A program made the position numbers and the translations under genes. Below the pieces are notes generated by a model, which worked only from the letters and a program-made list of their open reading frames with translations, ran no database searches and was not told the origin of the DNA. Positions 1 to 6,453 of a DNA stretch of 9,914 nt are shown here, piece by piece (the first letter of the stretch is position 1; every line of letters begins with the position of its first letter). Origin of the DNA: Methanomassiliicoccales archaeon (GTDB lineage Archaea; Thermoplasmatota; Thermoplasmata; Methanomassiliicoccales; JACIVX01); contig JAJRAG010000156.1 of assembly GCA_028682925.1 (NCBI GenBank), positions 1 through 9,914 of the forward strand. The letters run 5' to 3'.

Positions 1-26
1 GGACAGAGGAATGAGCTTTGTCGCGG

Positions 27-82
27 GCGTCGGGATTCGAACAAGCATATCCAGACATTCTTTTTCTGATCTCAATAAAGGG
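27..82 (+). repeat. Dispersed repeat copy, block B with tRNA T-loop-like edge
   Basis: Positions 46-82 hold CATATCCAGACATTC followed by TTTTTCTGATCTCAA and AAAGGG. Near-identical copies are at 5651-5687 and 7079-7113, and a partial one is at 7148-7166. Immediately left, the minus strand reads GTTCGAATCCCG and then a possible acceptor strand CGCCCGC. This looks like the 3' part of a tRNA from the T-loop onward, but the 5' side of the T-stem is replaced by repeat sequence. The window edge prevents seeing whether block A lies further left. Confidence 0.7.
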
Positions 83-95
83 ATGTCTCACAAAC

Positions 96-104
96 CTAAT
101 ATAC
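96..104 (+). promoter_or_regulatory. Archaeal TATA box for the DUF3303-like gene
   Basis: CTAATATAC lies with its centre about 32 bases before the GTG at 132. This is the spacing expected for a leaderless or nearly leaderless archaeal transcript. There is no strong ribosome site before the GTG, which fits leaderless translation. Confidence 0.45.
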
Positions 105-131
105 ACCATCTAGGCAGTGTTATAATAGGGG

Positions 132-432
132 GTGAAAAAAAACGCTATTCATAGCCTTTTGGGAATACAATGCAGAGGATACCGCGAAGGTCATCGAAAA
201 GCTCAAGCAGGCGACCGCAGAAAGGGAAAAAGGGACCGAGAGGTTTGCGAAATTGGTCTATGGACCTTATCATTTCAATGGCAAACAAAGTGGCTTCTCG
301 GTGTATGAGACTGACGACCCAGACAAACTGATGAACATTTCAATCTTCTACTCACCCGAAATGACGTGGAAGTTCAAACCCATAATTGATACTAGACATG
401 CTGCACAACTCTGGGCCAAAATGAAGAAGTAG
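132..432 (+). CDS. DUF3303-like small alpha/beta protein, apparent frameshift in an A8 tract
   Basis: The frame ending at TAG 430-432 is open from 136 and encodes about 98 residues. It opens with a beta strand (LFIAFWEYN), followed by a helix rich in Glu and Lys, then YGPYHFNGKQSGFSVYETDD, and then the stretch MNISIFYSPEMTWKFKPIID near the end. This order resembles the DUF3303 family, small ferredoxin-like proteins of unknown function. The frame has no start codon before 253 and an in-frame TGA at 133-135. GTG at 132-134 would be the natural start (about 99 residues), but the run of eight A at 135-142 puts it one base out of frame. With seven A the protein would begin M-K-K-T-L-F-I-A. The cause may be a sequencing error, a recent inactivating indel or slippage at the homopolymer. 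A TATA box is 32 bases upstream. The family call is from memory of its pattern and is moderate. Confidence 0.6.
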
Positions 433-452
433 AATTTACAGGTCGTGAAACG

Positions 453-477
453 CTTTACTCCCTTTTCTTTTCCTTTG
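453..477 (+). terminator. T-rich archaeal-type terminator after the DUF3303-like gene
   Basis: A pyrimidine tract with several TTT and TTTT runs begins about 20 bases after the stop codon at 432. Archaeal RNA polymerase commonly terminates at such T-rich tracts without a hairpin. A block A repeat copy follows directly. Confidence 0.45.
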
Positions 478-486
478 GCAATCCCT

Positions 487-507
487 ATCTGCCGTTAGAA
501 GGGTCAG
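487..507 (+). repeat. Dispersed repeat, block A (divergent copy)
   Basis: TATCTGCCGTTAGAAGGGTCAG matches the block A core CTGCCGTCAGAACCGTCA with several substitutions; the second 9-base unit is the more worn. It lies between two convergent genes. The rest of the 433-736 gap shows only this copy, the T-rich tract before it and the terminator of the exporter on the other strand; I see nothing convincing in 508-689. Confidence 0.5.
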
Positions 508-689
508 CCAACGACGGATCCTTAGAGTTGCACACATTGCCATACTATAGCACGCTACGGAGAGCAATCAAGAAGTTGTATATTACCCCCGCGCTTCCTG
601 ACGACGAAACCGTACTTGGTCCGGACATACATATCCCCTTCTTTCATCGAATTCAAGACTGAGGCAACGAAGCGATTCATCTTCATCAG

Positions 690-717
690 TGGAAAGAGAA
701 AAAAGGAGAAGGAAAAT
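690..717 (-). terminator. T-rich terminator of the MMPL exporter gene
   Basis: On the minus strand, beginning about 20 bases after the exporter's stop codon, the sequence is a pyrimidine tract containing TTTTTT. This is a typical archaeal termination signal. Confidence 0.4.
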
Positions 718-736
718 CAGAGGATGTTTGATATCG

Positions 737-3673
737 TCAACCCTTCTTCATCTTCTCCTCACGGCCCTCGCGCTGCAGCCGGCCCGGCGCCCACCAAGAC
801 CATTTGCCCATGAGAGACATGGCTGCCGGGACGATGTACGTCCTCACGACCATAGCATCGAGGAGGATGGCCACGGTTAGGGCGAAGCCGAATTCTACCA
901 GCATACTGTTGCTGGAAAGCATCATCGATCCGAAAGCGCCGCCCATGATTAAGGCAAGGGCGGTGATGATGCCACCGGTCCAGTCGACAGCATCGACGAT
1001 CGCGTGATTATATTCCTTGCCCTTGTGTACCTCTTCCCTGATGCGAGTCAGGATGAACACGTTATAGTCCATGCCTATCCCCATCAGCATGATGAAGAGA
1101 ACCAGCGGCACGATGAACAGGATCGGCTCGCCCAGCCAGGTTCCGAATATCAGATAGGTGAGCGCGAACGACCAGGCGATGCTCATGGCGATCGATACGA
1201 CCGCGAACAGGGGCAGCAGCAGGGAGCCGAGCACGATCATCAACACAATGAAGATCCCGATGACCACAATTATCTCGATGTTAGTGAACTGCTGGGTGAT
1301 GCTCGTGCTAAGGTCGTAGAGGGACGCGGTGTTGCCGCCCACGAGGATGGTCGAAGCGGCGAGGTCCGGCTGGAGCGACTGTTCGACGGCGATCTCATCC
1401 CTAAGAGTGGCCATGTAACTGACCGAGTCGGCGCTCTGCGGCTGTTCCTTGAGCACCACTGTCAGAAGGACGGTCTTGTTGCTGCTCCCCACGCTCTGGA
1501 GCATACTGCTGACGACCTGCGCCCGCTGTTCCTCAGGCATCGCAGACAGGTTACGATAATCGACCAGAGTGCCATATGGCCGGGTCACACCGGTGATCTC
1601 CTGCACCATCGACGTGTCTTTGGCTATCGAAGCAGTAAGGTTCTCGATGGCGTTCAGATATGCTATGTTGAAGCTGCCGTTCTCATAGACATAGGTCTCA
1701 CCAGTAATCACGATCTGGGTCGGCAAGATGCGCCCGGCTCCGAAGTCCTTGGTCATGGCATTCATGCCATCGATGCTTTCCGCATTGCCCATGCCACTGA
1801 TGAAGTCGAAGCTCGGCTCCGCTGTTATGAAAATATAGGTTGCGGGAATCGACAACACTATCGCAATGACCACGACGACCTTCGCGTGATTAACGGCGAA
1901 GGAGGCCGCCCGGTGGAAGTAACTGCGGTTGCCCTCCTTCTTCTTCTGGATGACGCTGGCGGCGAACCTCTTCCATCTCTCCCCGGTCGTGGGCCAGAAT
2001 ATCCTGTTCCCGACCAGCATGAGGATCGCTGGAATGAGGGTAAGCGCCACCATGAGAGCGACGACGATCGCCATGCCGAGGACCAGGCCCATGGTCTGGA
2101 CGAACGAGAACGAGGAAAGCGCCATCGCGAAAAAGGCGATGATGACAGTCGCCCCACTGGTTACGATGGATTCGCCGGCCCAGGTCACGGAAGTGTGCAC
2201 CGCCGCCTCCCTGGTGGCGCCTTTAATCCTTTCCTCGCGGTACCTGGTTGTGATGAAGATGGAATAATCGGTGCCGACGCCCATCAGGATCGCGAAGAGC
2301 ATGGTGAGGATGGACGAATCAATTTGCGCGATGGTGGAGCCGATGACGAACACCAAGGCCTGACTTATGCCCAAGGCCACACCCACCGCCCCCAGCGGCA
2401 GGAACTGCCCCACAAACGAACGGAACAAAATGCCCATAAGGACGAGGATGATCGCTATGGTGATTGGCTCGATCAGGGCCATGTCCTTCAAGGAGCTGTT
2501 CTGCATGTCCGTCGAGATGGCGGCCCCACCGGTAACGTACGCGGTCATGACAGTGCCGGTCTCGGAGTTGACCTCGCGGATGATGTCTCGGATTACCCCG
2601 ACATCGTCGAGCAGGGGCTTGTCGCCGTCCTTGGTCACGGTGTCAGCAGTCACGCTGAACGACAAGGTGATGAGCATGGTCCGATTGTTGGAGGACACTA
2701 GGCTGGCAAGGTATTGGGATGGCACCATAACTGGGTAGGTGGCCAGGGTCCCGTTCGATATCACCGATCGCACGTAGGCATCGACGGCAGTCGTGCTGTA
2801 CGATGGGCCAAGGTCGTACACCTCCTGCAGGAAGGTCATATTGGCGATGGACGAGGCCTGGCTGATCATGTTAAGGGTGAAGGCATGCACCGCACCCTGA
2901 TCGCTGAAGCTCGTCAGATCGAAGGACCCTAGCACGGCTAGCATGATCTGCTTCAGCTCGTCGGCCACTGGCAGGCTGGCGATAAAGGTCGGTGCGACCG
3001 CGTTGACGCAGTAGTCCGCACGGGCCGTGGGATCCGCCACCAGGGTCGGGTTGACCGCAGAGGCGTTCCAGACGGCGGTGAAGGCGTAATAATAGCCAGT
3101 GGCGAGCTGGATCTCGGACTGGTTGGCTCCCTGCTGTGTAAGATAGGTGATGAGCTGGGCCTCGGTCGCGTTGAACGCATCTGGGTCAGAGTGGGAGACG
3201 GCCCAGTTCGACACGTGCAGCGCCGGGATCCCCCAGAGCACGAAGGCGCTGCTGTCGACCTGCTGCTCCGCCAGCCTCATCGTTGGCCCTAGGGCCAGCA
3301 CGGTCTGGTTCATGACCATATATGTGATAGCATAGGCAGTGGTCATGCCCGTGAAATCCTTCAGCTCGGTGGAGGACAGGATCTTCTGCTGGAGCGCGAG
3401 CACATAGTCCCTGGAGGTGGCGTCGGTCATATCGTCCGACTGCAGGACTATCAAGAGCGTACCGTTCGCAACGGAAGTCCGGAACTCGGAGGATATGATC
3501 TCCGAGGCTCTCACGGAGTCGTAATCCCCGATCGTCACCCCGGTGCTTTCGTACTTCACGACCTCGTTGACCTGCATGATCGCTGGCACAGAGATTAACA
3601 AGATAAGTATCCATGCGACCAGGACTTTCTTGTAATGTTTGGTAAGTACGTCGGCAAGCTTGTCGAACACCAT
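737..3673 (-). CDS. MMPL/RND superfamily membrane exporter (HAE3-like)
   Basis: Product of 978 residues with the two-fold repeated RND plan: one membrane helix (about 17-35), a large external domain (36-396), five helices (399-556), a basic cytoplasmic linker (557-597), one helix (598-617), a second external domain (618-797) and five helices (799-955). Helices 4 and 10 carry the paired MMPL signature GVGTDYSIF (465-473) and GIGMDYNVF (865-873), each followed by an R-x-REE motif. In mycobacterial MmpL proteins the equivalent Asp-Tyr pairs form the proton relay, so proton-driven export is expected. The substrate is unknown; relatives move lipids or amphiphiles. I chose ATG 3673 because it leaves a short basic N-tail before helix 1 and has GGGATG nearby. 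An in-frame ATG at 3721 would add 16 atypical residues. Thirteen N-x-S/T sequons lie in the external domains. The gene is more GC-rich than its neighbours and seems monocistronic. Full length, no defects seen. Confidence 0.93.
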   Translation of the reverse strand: MVFDKLADVLTKHYKKVLVAWILILLISVPAIMQVNEVVKYESTGVTIGDYDSVRASEIISSEFRTSVANGTLLIVLQSDDMTDATSRDYVLALQQKILSSTELKDFTGMTTAYAITYMVMNQTVLALGPTMRLAEQQVDSSAFVLWGIPALHVSNWAVSHSDPDAFNATEAQLITYLTQQGANQSEIQLATGYYYAFTAVWNASAVNPTLVADPTARADYCVNAVAPTFIASLPVADELKQIMLAVLGSFDLTSFSDQGAVHAFTLNMISQASSIANMTFLQEVYDLGPSYSTTAVDAYVRSVISNGTLATYPVMVPSQYLASLVSSNNRTMLITLSFSVTADTVTKDGDKPLLDDVGVIRDIIREVNSETGTVMTAYVTGGAAISTDMQNSSLKDMALIEPITIAIILVLMGILFRSFVGQFLPLGAVGVALGISQALVFVIGSTIAQIDSSILTMLFAILMGVGTDYSIFITTRYREERIKGATREAAVHTSVTWAGESIVTSGATVIIAFFAMALSSFSFVQTMGLVLGMAIVVALMVALTLIPAILMLVGNRIFWPTTGERWKRFAASVIQKKKEGNRSYFHRAASFAVNHAKVVVVIAIVLSIPATYIFITAEPSFDFISGMGNAESIDGMNAMTKDFGAGRILPTQIVITGETYVYENGSFNIAYLNAIENLTASIAKDTSMVQEITGVTRPYGTLVDYRNLSAMPEEQRAQVVSSMLQSVGSSNKTVLLTVVLKEQPQSADSVSYMATLRDEIAVEQSLQPDLAASTILVGGNTASLYDLSTSITQQFTNIEIIVVIGIFIVLMIVLGSLLLPLFAVVSIAMSIAWSFALTYLIFGTWLGEPILFIVPLVLFIMLMGIGMDYNVFILTRIREEVHKGKEYNHAIVDAVDWTGGIITALALIMGGAFGSMMLSSNSMLVEFGFALTVAILLDAMVVRTYIVPAAMSLMGKWSWWAPGRLQREGREEKMKKG

Positions 3674-3748
3674 GGACGCGCATCCCAGTTTTCTGGGGGA
3701 ATGAATTGTCACCTTTATCATCTTATTGTCAACGCAGTAGGGACATGA

Positions 3749-4078
3749 ACGTGCCTGTCAACGGCCTTGTGCGGCTCGGGCTCACCGCCAGAGATCTATA
3801 GTATGCTGGAGGCCTTCACAAATGGAGTTTGTAAGTCGATTAACCCCGAATACGAGTTGCTACGCCTCAAAGCCATGTGCGGAGGGGACCCCACCTGTGT
3901 TCAGTTCATAAGAAAGAAAATAACAGTAGAGCGGGTGAAAATGTAAGCACCCGAAATCAAGAACGAATTCCTGTGAACGCCTTATGATAATCCACCGAGG
4001 ATTCTCGAGACACGATTGGCAAAAGGGGAGATCACCGAGGCCGAATACTATAGATTGAGGCAGAAACTATCGAAGTGA
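3749..4078 (+). pseudogene. Decayed V4R-like domain plus SHOCT tail, two in-frame stops
   Basis: One reading frame from 3749 to TGA 4076-4078 gives three segments broken by TAA 3944-3946 and TGA 3974-3976. The first segment includes MLEAFTNGVCKSINPEYELL (from ATG 3803), then a Cys-Gly-Gly-Asp-Pro-x-Cys stretch. This is like the C-terminal part of V4R-type ligand-binding domains, where a GDPxC motif is typical. The last segment includes RILETRLAKGEITEAEYYRL, which fits the SHOCT domain, a short helical tail often found at protein C-termini. Finding both in one frame suggests a single former protein, or two fused remnants, now inactivated. The N-terminal part is missing because a stop at 3746 lies just upstream, next to the exporter's start. 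An alternative is that the SHOCT segment (3977-4078, about 33 codons) is part of a separate relic. A block A repeat begins 9 bases after the final stop. Confidence 0.6.
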
Positions 4079-4086
4079 GCATCCTC

Positions 4087-4143
4087 CCCATCTGCCGTCA
4101 GAACCCTCACTATTATCAATTTAGAGAATGGTGGACCGAGCGG
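4087..4143 (+). repeat. Dispersed repeat, block A with long extension
   Basis: The core CTGCCGTCAGAACCCTCA is followed by CTATTATCAATTTAGAGAAT and then GGTGGACCGAGCGG. The extension is shared with the copies at 5595 and 9775. At 9775 the 7 bases GTGGACC are missing, which shows indel evolution within the family. The right-hand part, read on the minus strand, ends like a mature tRNA (acceptor strand and CCA). Confidence 0.8.
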
Positions 4144-4198
4144 GATTACGACCCGCGATTCTGACTGGCAAGAGGTAGATCTGTACCGAGATCGGTAG
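4129..4198 (-). other. tRNA-like relic (T-arm, acceptor end and CCA)
   Basis: On the minus strand the 3' end reads as a perfect 5-base-pair T-stem (GCGGG at 4156-4152 with CCCGC at 4144-4140) around a 7-base loop TCGTAAT. The acceptor strand TCGGTCC, a discriminator A and CCA (4131-4129) follow. A candidate 5' acceptor strand CTACCGA (4198-4192) pairs at five of seven positions. No valid D-arm or anticodon arm could be drawn, the loop departs from TTCRANN, and the span is only about 67 bases without CCA. It is therefore not a functional tRNA. It may be a degraded tRNA gene or a tRNA 3' end carried by the repeat family. Confidence 0.4.
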
Positions 4199-4248
4199 AA
4201 GGCACCTGGTTGAAGGTATGAGAGATAGACCAAATCTCTTCCTTTTTC

Positions 4249-4698
4249 TCATATTAAATCTCTTGGGGTTTGGCAATTGTTGCATTTATCGGCATAGCGA
4301 TGTAATAATTTTCCACATTTGGAACAGGTATAGTGGTTCTCAACTTCTGCTACCCAGCGTTCTGTGCCCAATTCCTTCCATCGAGGTATAGCTTCCAACA
4401 TCCCATTTCTGGAAATCTCAAATGGAAAATCTTTTATATTGTTACATGGAAAATCATCACATTGGTGACAGCCTTTCAGTCCTTTTTTCTGCGCACATGC
4501 TCTAATAGAACAGACCTTAGCGAACTGAAAAGTTTCTCCCGACATGCATCCCTCACAAACTATATTCTCAGGTGAAGTGCCAAAGAAAGAAGCTAGATTT
4601 TGTTTAAGTTCCTGGTCATTATCTTGTATTGCTGCTCGTACTGCACATACGCTACAATACATACCGCATGGCGACAGATATTCATTCTTTACGCCCAT
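4249..4698 (-). CDS. DUF3795 family Cys-rich protein with C-terminal zinc ribbon
   Basis: Product of 149 residues, probably cytoplasmic. The N-terminal part has the DUF3795 pattern: YLSPCGMYCSVC (C11, C15, C18), then C48-x2-C51, C63, C68 and GCHQCDDFPC (C77, C80, C85). A C-terminal treble follows, C125-x2-C128-x10-C139-x2-C142, typical of a zinc ribbon. DUF3795 proteins are common in methanogens and anaerobic bacteria and have no established biochemical role; the Cys set suggests metal or cluster binding. ATG 4698 was chosen over the upstream ATG at 4740 because GGAGG lies about 8 bases before it and the extra 14 residues are low-complexity Glu-rich sequence. The gene is visibly AT-rich compared with the exporter. 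It has no co-directional close neighbour, so it is probably transcribed alone. Confidence 0.88.
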   Translation of the reverse strand: MGVKNEYLSPCGMYCSVCAVRAAIQDNDQELKQNLASFFGTSPENIVCEGCMSGETFQFAKVCSIRACAQKKGLKGCHQCDDFPCNNIKDFPFEISRNGMLEAIPRWKELGTERWVAEVENHYTCSKCGKLLHRYADKCNNCQTPRDLI

Positions 4699-4962
4699 TT
4701 CTTTCTCCTCCTCTCTCTCCTCTAATCCTAGAGAAGCCAAAATCGCTATTCTGTTGCAGTTTGTCTATACGGTTTGTGTGGAGGCTATTTCTTTAAGGAT
4801 TTATCTAAGTTTTGGACCCTGGTGAACATATCGTTTAAGGGGCGGGTTTGACCTCGGGTGATGCAGTCGTTCACTGAGTAAGGGTTCTGGGTGACCGTGG
4901 CTCTGGGGAGCCTCTCCTCAAGCATATCTGAGCCTGCCGTTGACAGATATTTAGGACTCTCC

Positions 4963-4990
4963 CCATCTGCCGTCAGAACCGTCAGAAGTG
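4963..4990 (+). repeat. Dispersed repeat, block A (clean tandem 9-mer copy)
   Basis: This copy contains two perfect head-to-tail units CCGTCAGAA (4970-4978 and 4979-4987) followed by GTG. It best shows the internal structure of block A. It sits in the 460-base gap 4699-5158 between two divergent genes. The left part of the gap (4699-4962) is the upstream region of the DUF3795 gene and includes AAGCATATCTGAGCCTGCCG near 4921-4940, which looks like worn fragments of blocks B and A. No gene is convincing in the gap. Confidence 0.75.
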
Positions 4991-5067
4991 CAGACGAGCA
5001 CTGACGTCCCGATTTGACATCTACGATCCTGGATAGGGATAGAAGGACCGTATTCGCAAAAACGGCG

Positions 5068-5125
5068 CTTCTCGACTCTCGCGAGGCATGGGTTTCCGAT
5101 TTTTTGTGCGAGAAGAATTAAGTAC
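5068..5125 (+). promoter_or_regulatory. Candidate promoter and operator region of the AhpD-like gene
   Basis: An inverted repeat CTTCTCG (5068-5074) and CGAGAAG (5109-5115) flanks a short palindrome CTCGCGAG (5078-5085). The right arm runs into GAATTAAGTAC, an AT-rich stretch about 40 bases before the ATG that could serve as the TATA element. A regulator bound to these sites could control the gene. This is inference; no known operator consensus was recognised. Confidence 0.3.
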
Positions 5126-5158
5126 ATTCCGCTCCGAAGCGTTTTGGAGGTGCCCTAT

Positions 5159-5545
5159 ATGGGCGTCTATGAAGAGACCTTGAAGGAAATAAGAGGATCG
5201 ATGGGCATCGTGCCAGGATTCATGAAGGCGTTGCCTGAGGAAGTGTTGATTCATGAATGGCCGCTCTGGAAGAAATACACTCTCGGAAAGAGTGAGATAC
5301 CAGAGAAGTACAGGGAACTCATGGGACTGTCTGTCGCAGCGAACATAAAGTGTCCGTATTGTGTGTTCTTCCATTCTGCAATGGCTAAAATGGCGGGAGC
5401 CACAGACGAGGAGATAGCTGAGACGGTATTCCTAGCCAGTCTGACATCTCGTTGGAGCACGATACTTTATGCGCAGCAATATGACTTGGAGACCCTTCAG
5501 AAGGAAGGCAAGCAGATCGGAGAATTCCTAGCTAAGAAGAAGTAG
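5159..5545 (+). CDS. AhpD-like carboxymuconolactone decarboxylase family protein
   Basis: Product of 128 residues, a usual length for a single-domain member, cytoplasmic and all-helical in the family. It carries the complete AhpD-type active-site pattern E53-x11-C65-x2-C68-x3-H72, within NIKCPYCVFFHSAMAKMAGA. In mycobacterial AhpD the equivalent Glu, two Cys and His form a thiol relay that supports peroxide reduction. A peroxidase or thiol-disulfide role is therefore likelier than true gamma-carboxymuconolactone decarboxylation, and no catabolic genes are nearby. ATG 5159 is chosen because GGAGGTG ends 6 bases upstream; a TTG at 5144 overlaps that site and is unlikely. No AhpC or other redox partner lies in the window. 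It is flanked by repeat copies on both sides and ends with a hairpin terminator. Confidence 0.93.
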   Translation: MGVYEETLKEIRGSMGIVPGFMKALPEEVLIHEWPLWKKYTLGKSEIPEKYRELMGLSVAANIKCPYCVFFHSAMAKMAGATDEEIAETVFLASLTSRWSTILYAQQYDLETLQKEGKQIGEFLAKKK

Positions 5546-5551
5546 AATGAT

Positions 5552-5580
5552 AGGGTCCATAAACCCTTTCCAATTTTCTC
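5552..5580 (+). terminator. Hairpin plus T-rich terminator of the AhpD-like gene
   Basis: AGGGT (5552-5556) pairs with ACCCT (5563-5567) around a 6-base loop. It is followed by TTTCCAATTTTCTCTTTTG. It starts about 6 bases after the stop codon. Confidence 0.6.
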
Positions 5581-5594
5581 TTTTGATCCGCACT

Positions 5595-5687
5595 TCATCT
5601 CTGCCGTCAGAACTGTTACTATTATCGATTATGGAGAATGGTGGGTCGAGCATATCCAGACATCCTTTTTCTAATCTCAATGAAGGG
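5595..5687 (+). repeat. Dispersed repeat, most complete copy (blocks A and B joined)
   Basis: Block A (CTGCCGTCAGAACTGTTA) is followed by CTATTATCGATTATGGAGAA and TGGTGGGTCGAG, and then directly by block B (CATATCCAGACATCC and a T-rich tail ending in AATGAAGGGG). It shows that the separate A and B copies elsewhere are parts of one element of about 90 bases or more. Between TGGTGGGTCGAG and block B this copy lacks the CGGGATT stretch seen at 4141 and 31, consistent with a deletion between the short repeats GAGC and AAGC. It lies between convergent genes. Confidence 0.8.
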
Positions 5688-5711
5688 GGAAATGCGAGAA
5701 AGTATGATACT
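5686..5711 (-). terminator. Short hairpin terminator of the CBS gene
   Basis: Directly after the stop codon the minus strand reads AGTATCATACT, a perfect inverted repeat with 5-base arms. TTTCTCGCATTTCCCC follows. Confidence 0.35.
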
Positions 5712-6134
5712 CTAACCTTTCCCGCTTTCGACATCTTCCCAGGCCCTAAGTGAATCAAGGAACGAAATCGTCCCGATGAAGTCACCTTTCGAGTCAATGA
5801 CGAGCACTCTAGGGACGCCACCGATGAGCATCAGTCTGATCGCGTCCACAATGAAACCGTCTTCCTTTATCTGAACGCAAGGGTTCTGACCCACGAGCGT
5901 GCATGCGCTCATGAACTCCCTGACCTTCACATCGGATGGATCTCTGTCCTGAACGATTACCCTCATCGTGTCGGCCGCGCTGATGATCCCCAGAATCTCT
6001 CCACCCTCTCTGACAACAATCCCGGCCTTCTTCGTTTTCAACATCAACCTGATGACATCCGCCAACGTAGCTCCGTAGTCTACAGTGGGCGGATTCCGAT
6101 CGACATAGTCCCGAACTCTTGCCTTATTTCGCAT
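5712..6134 (-). CDS. Two-CBS-domain (Bateman module) protein
   Basis: Product of 140 residues made almost entirely of two CBS domains, at about 6-60 and 72-132. The first ends with EILGIISAADTMRVIVQDRD and the second with KGDFIGTISFLDSLR. Each shows the usual order of a helix, a hydrophobic strand pair, a Gly turn and a strand leading into a helix. CBS pairs bind adenosine nucleotides or S-adenosylmethionine and act as regulatory modules. Here no catalytic, transporter or DNA-binding domain is fused, so the partner is unknown and no adjacent gene suggests one. ATG 6134 is supported by a TATA box about 32 bases upstream, which implies a leaderless or nearly leaderless message. The stop is TAG. 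Length is normal for archaeal stand-alone CBS proteins. Confidence 0.92.
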   Translation of the reverse strand: MRNKARVRDYVDRNPPTVDYGATLADVIRLMLKTKKAGIVVREGGEILGIISAADTMRVIVQDRDPSDVKVREFMSACTLVGQNPCVQIKEDGFIVDAIRLMLIGGVPRVLVIDSKGDFIGTISFLDSLRAWEDVESGKG

Positions 6135-6162
6135 GAGAATCGAGGGGTTATTCGAGCACGCG

Positions 6163-6170
6163 CAATATAG
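6163..6170 (-). promoter_or_regulatory. TATA box of the CBS gene
   Basis: The minus strand reads CTATATTG with its centre about 32 bases before ATG 6134. This is correct spacing for a leaderless archaeal transcript, and no ribosome site precedes the ATG. Confidence 0.55.
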
Positions 6171-6360
6171 TCTTTTCAGTGATTGTAGTGAAATCCTAGG
6201 TGAATTTGGATGATTTGTGACGAGATTCCTAGGCTATTCGTAGACTCAATGCGATTTCCTCTAGCAGTTCGACAGAAGAATCCGAAGACAATGTAGTCAA
6301 ACACAGAGACGATGTGATTGAAAACTACTTCACCCTCTTTTCTTCTTTCTCGTCTCTCCC

Positions 6361-6387
6361 TATCTTCCATCAGAACCTTCAGAAGTG
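6361..6387 (+). repeat. Dispersed repeat, block A (worn copy) in a divergent gap
   Basis: CTTCCATCAGAACCTTCAGA keeps both 9-base units (CCATCAGAA, CCTTCAGAA) followed by GTG, like the copy at 4963. A T- and C-rich tract runs from about 6331 to 6360 just before it. It lies about 70 bases upstream of the membrane-protein start. The rest of the divergent gap (6171-6330) shows two TTCCTAGG/TCCTAGG words near 6196 and 6227 and nothing else I can name. Confidence 0.55.
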
Positions 6388-6453
6388 TCAGAGAGCTAAC
6401 GAGTGGAATTTAGAAGACGCAAACCTTATTGTCGACGTTCCGAATGATTCATA

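Noticed and set aside
1..60. Functional tRNA gene on the minus strand at the window start
   Set aside because: Only the T-loop and 3' side are tRNA-like. The 5' T-stem strand does not pair, and the sequence upstream is block B repeat.
616..880. Two short plus-strand frames before the exporter's end
   Set aside because: They overlap the exporter's terminator and coding end, are low in complexity and lack start signals.
1004..2701. Open frame of 565 codons on the plus strand
   Set aside because: It lies wholly antisense to the exporter gene. Its product is a His-, Asp- and Arg-rich string with no domain or membrane pattern, as expected for the shadow of a GC-rich gene.
4785..4925. 46-residue minus-strand frame upstream of the DUF3795 gene
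   Set aside because: There is no ribosome site or well-spaced TATA box, no recognisable fold, and it overlaps likely promoter sequence and worn repeat fragments.
5528..5821. 97-residue minus-strand frame between the AhpD-like and CBS genes
   Set aside because: It covers the terminator, a repeat copy and the end of the CBS gene in another frame, with no ribosome site or domain.
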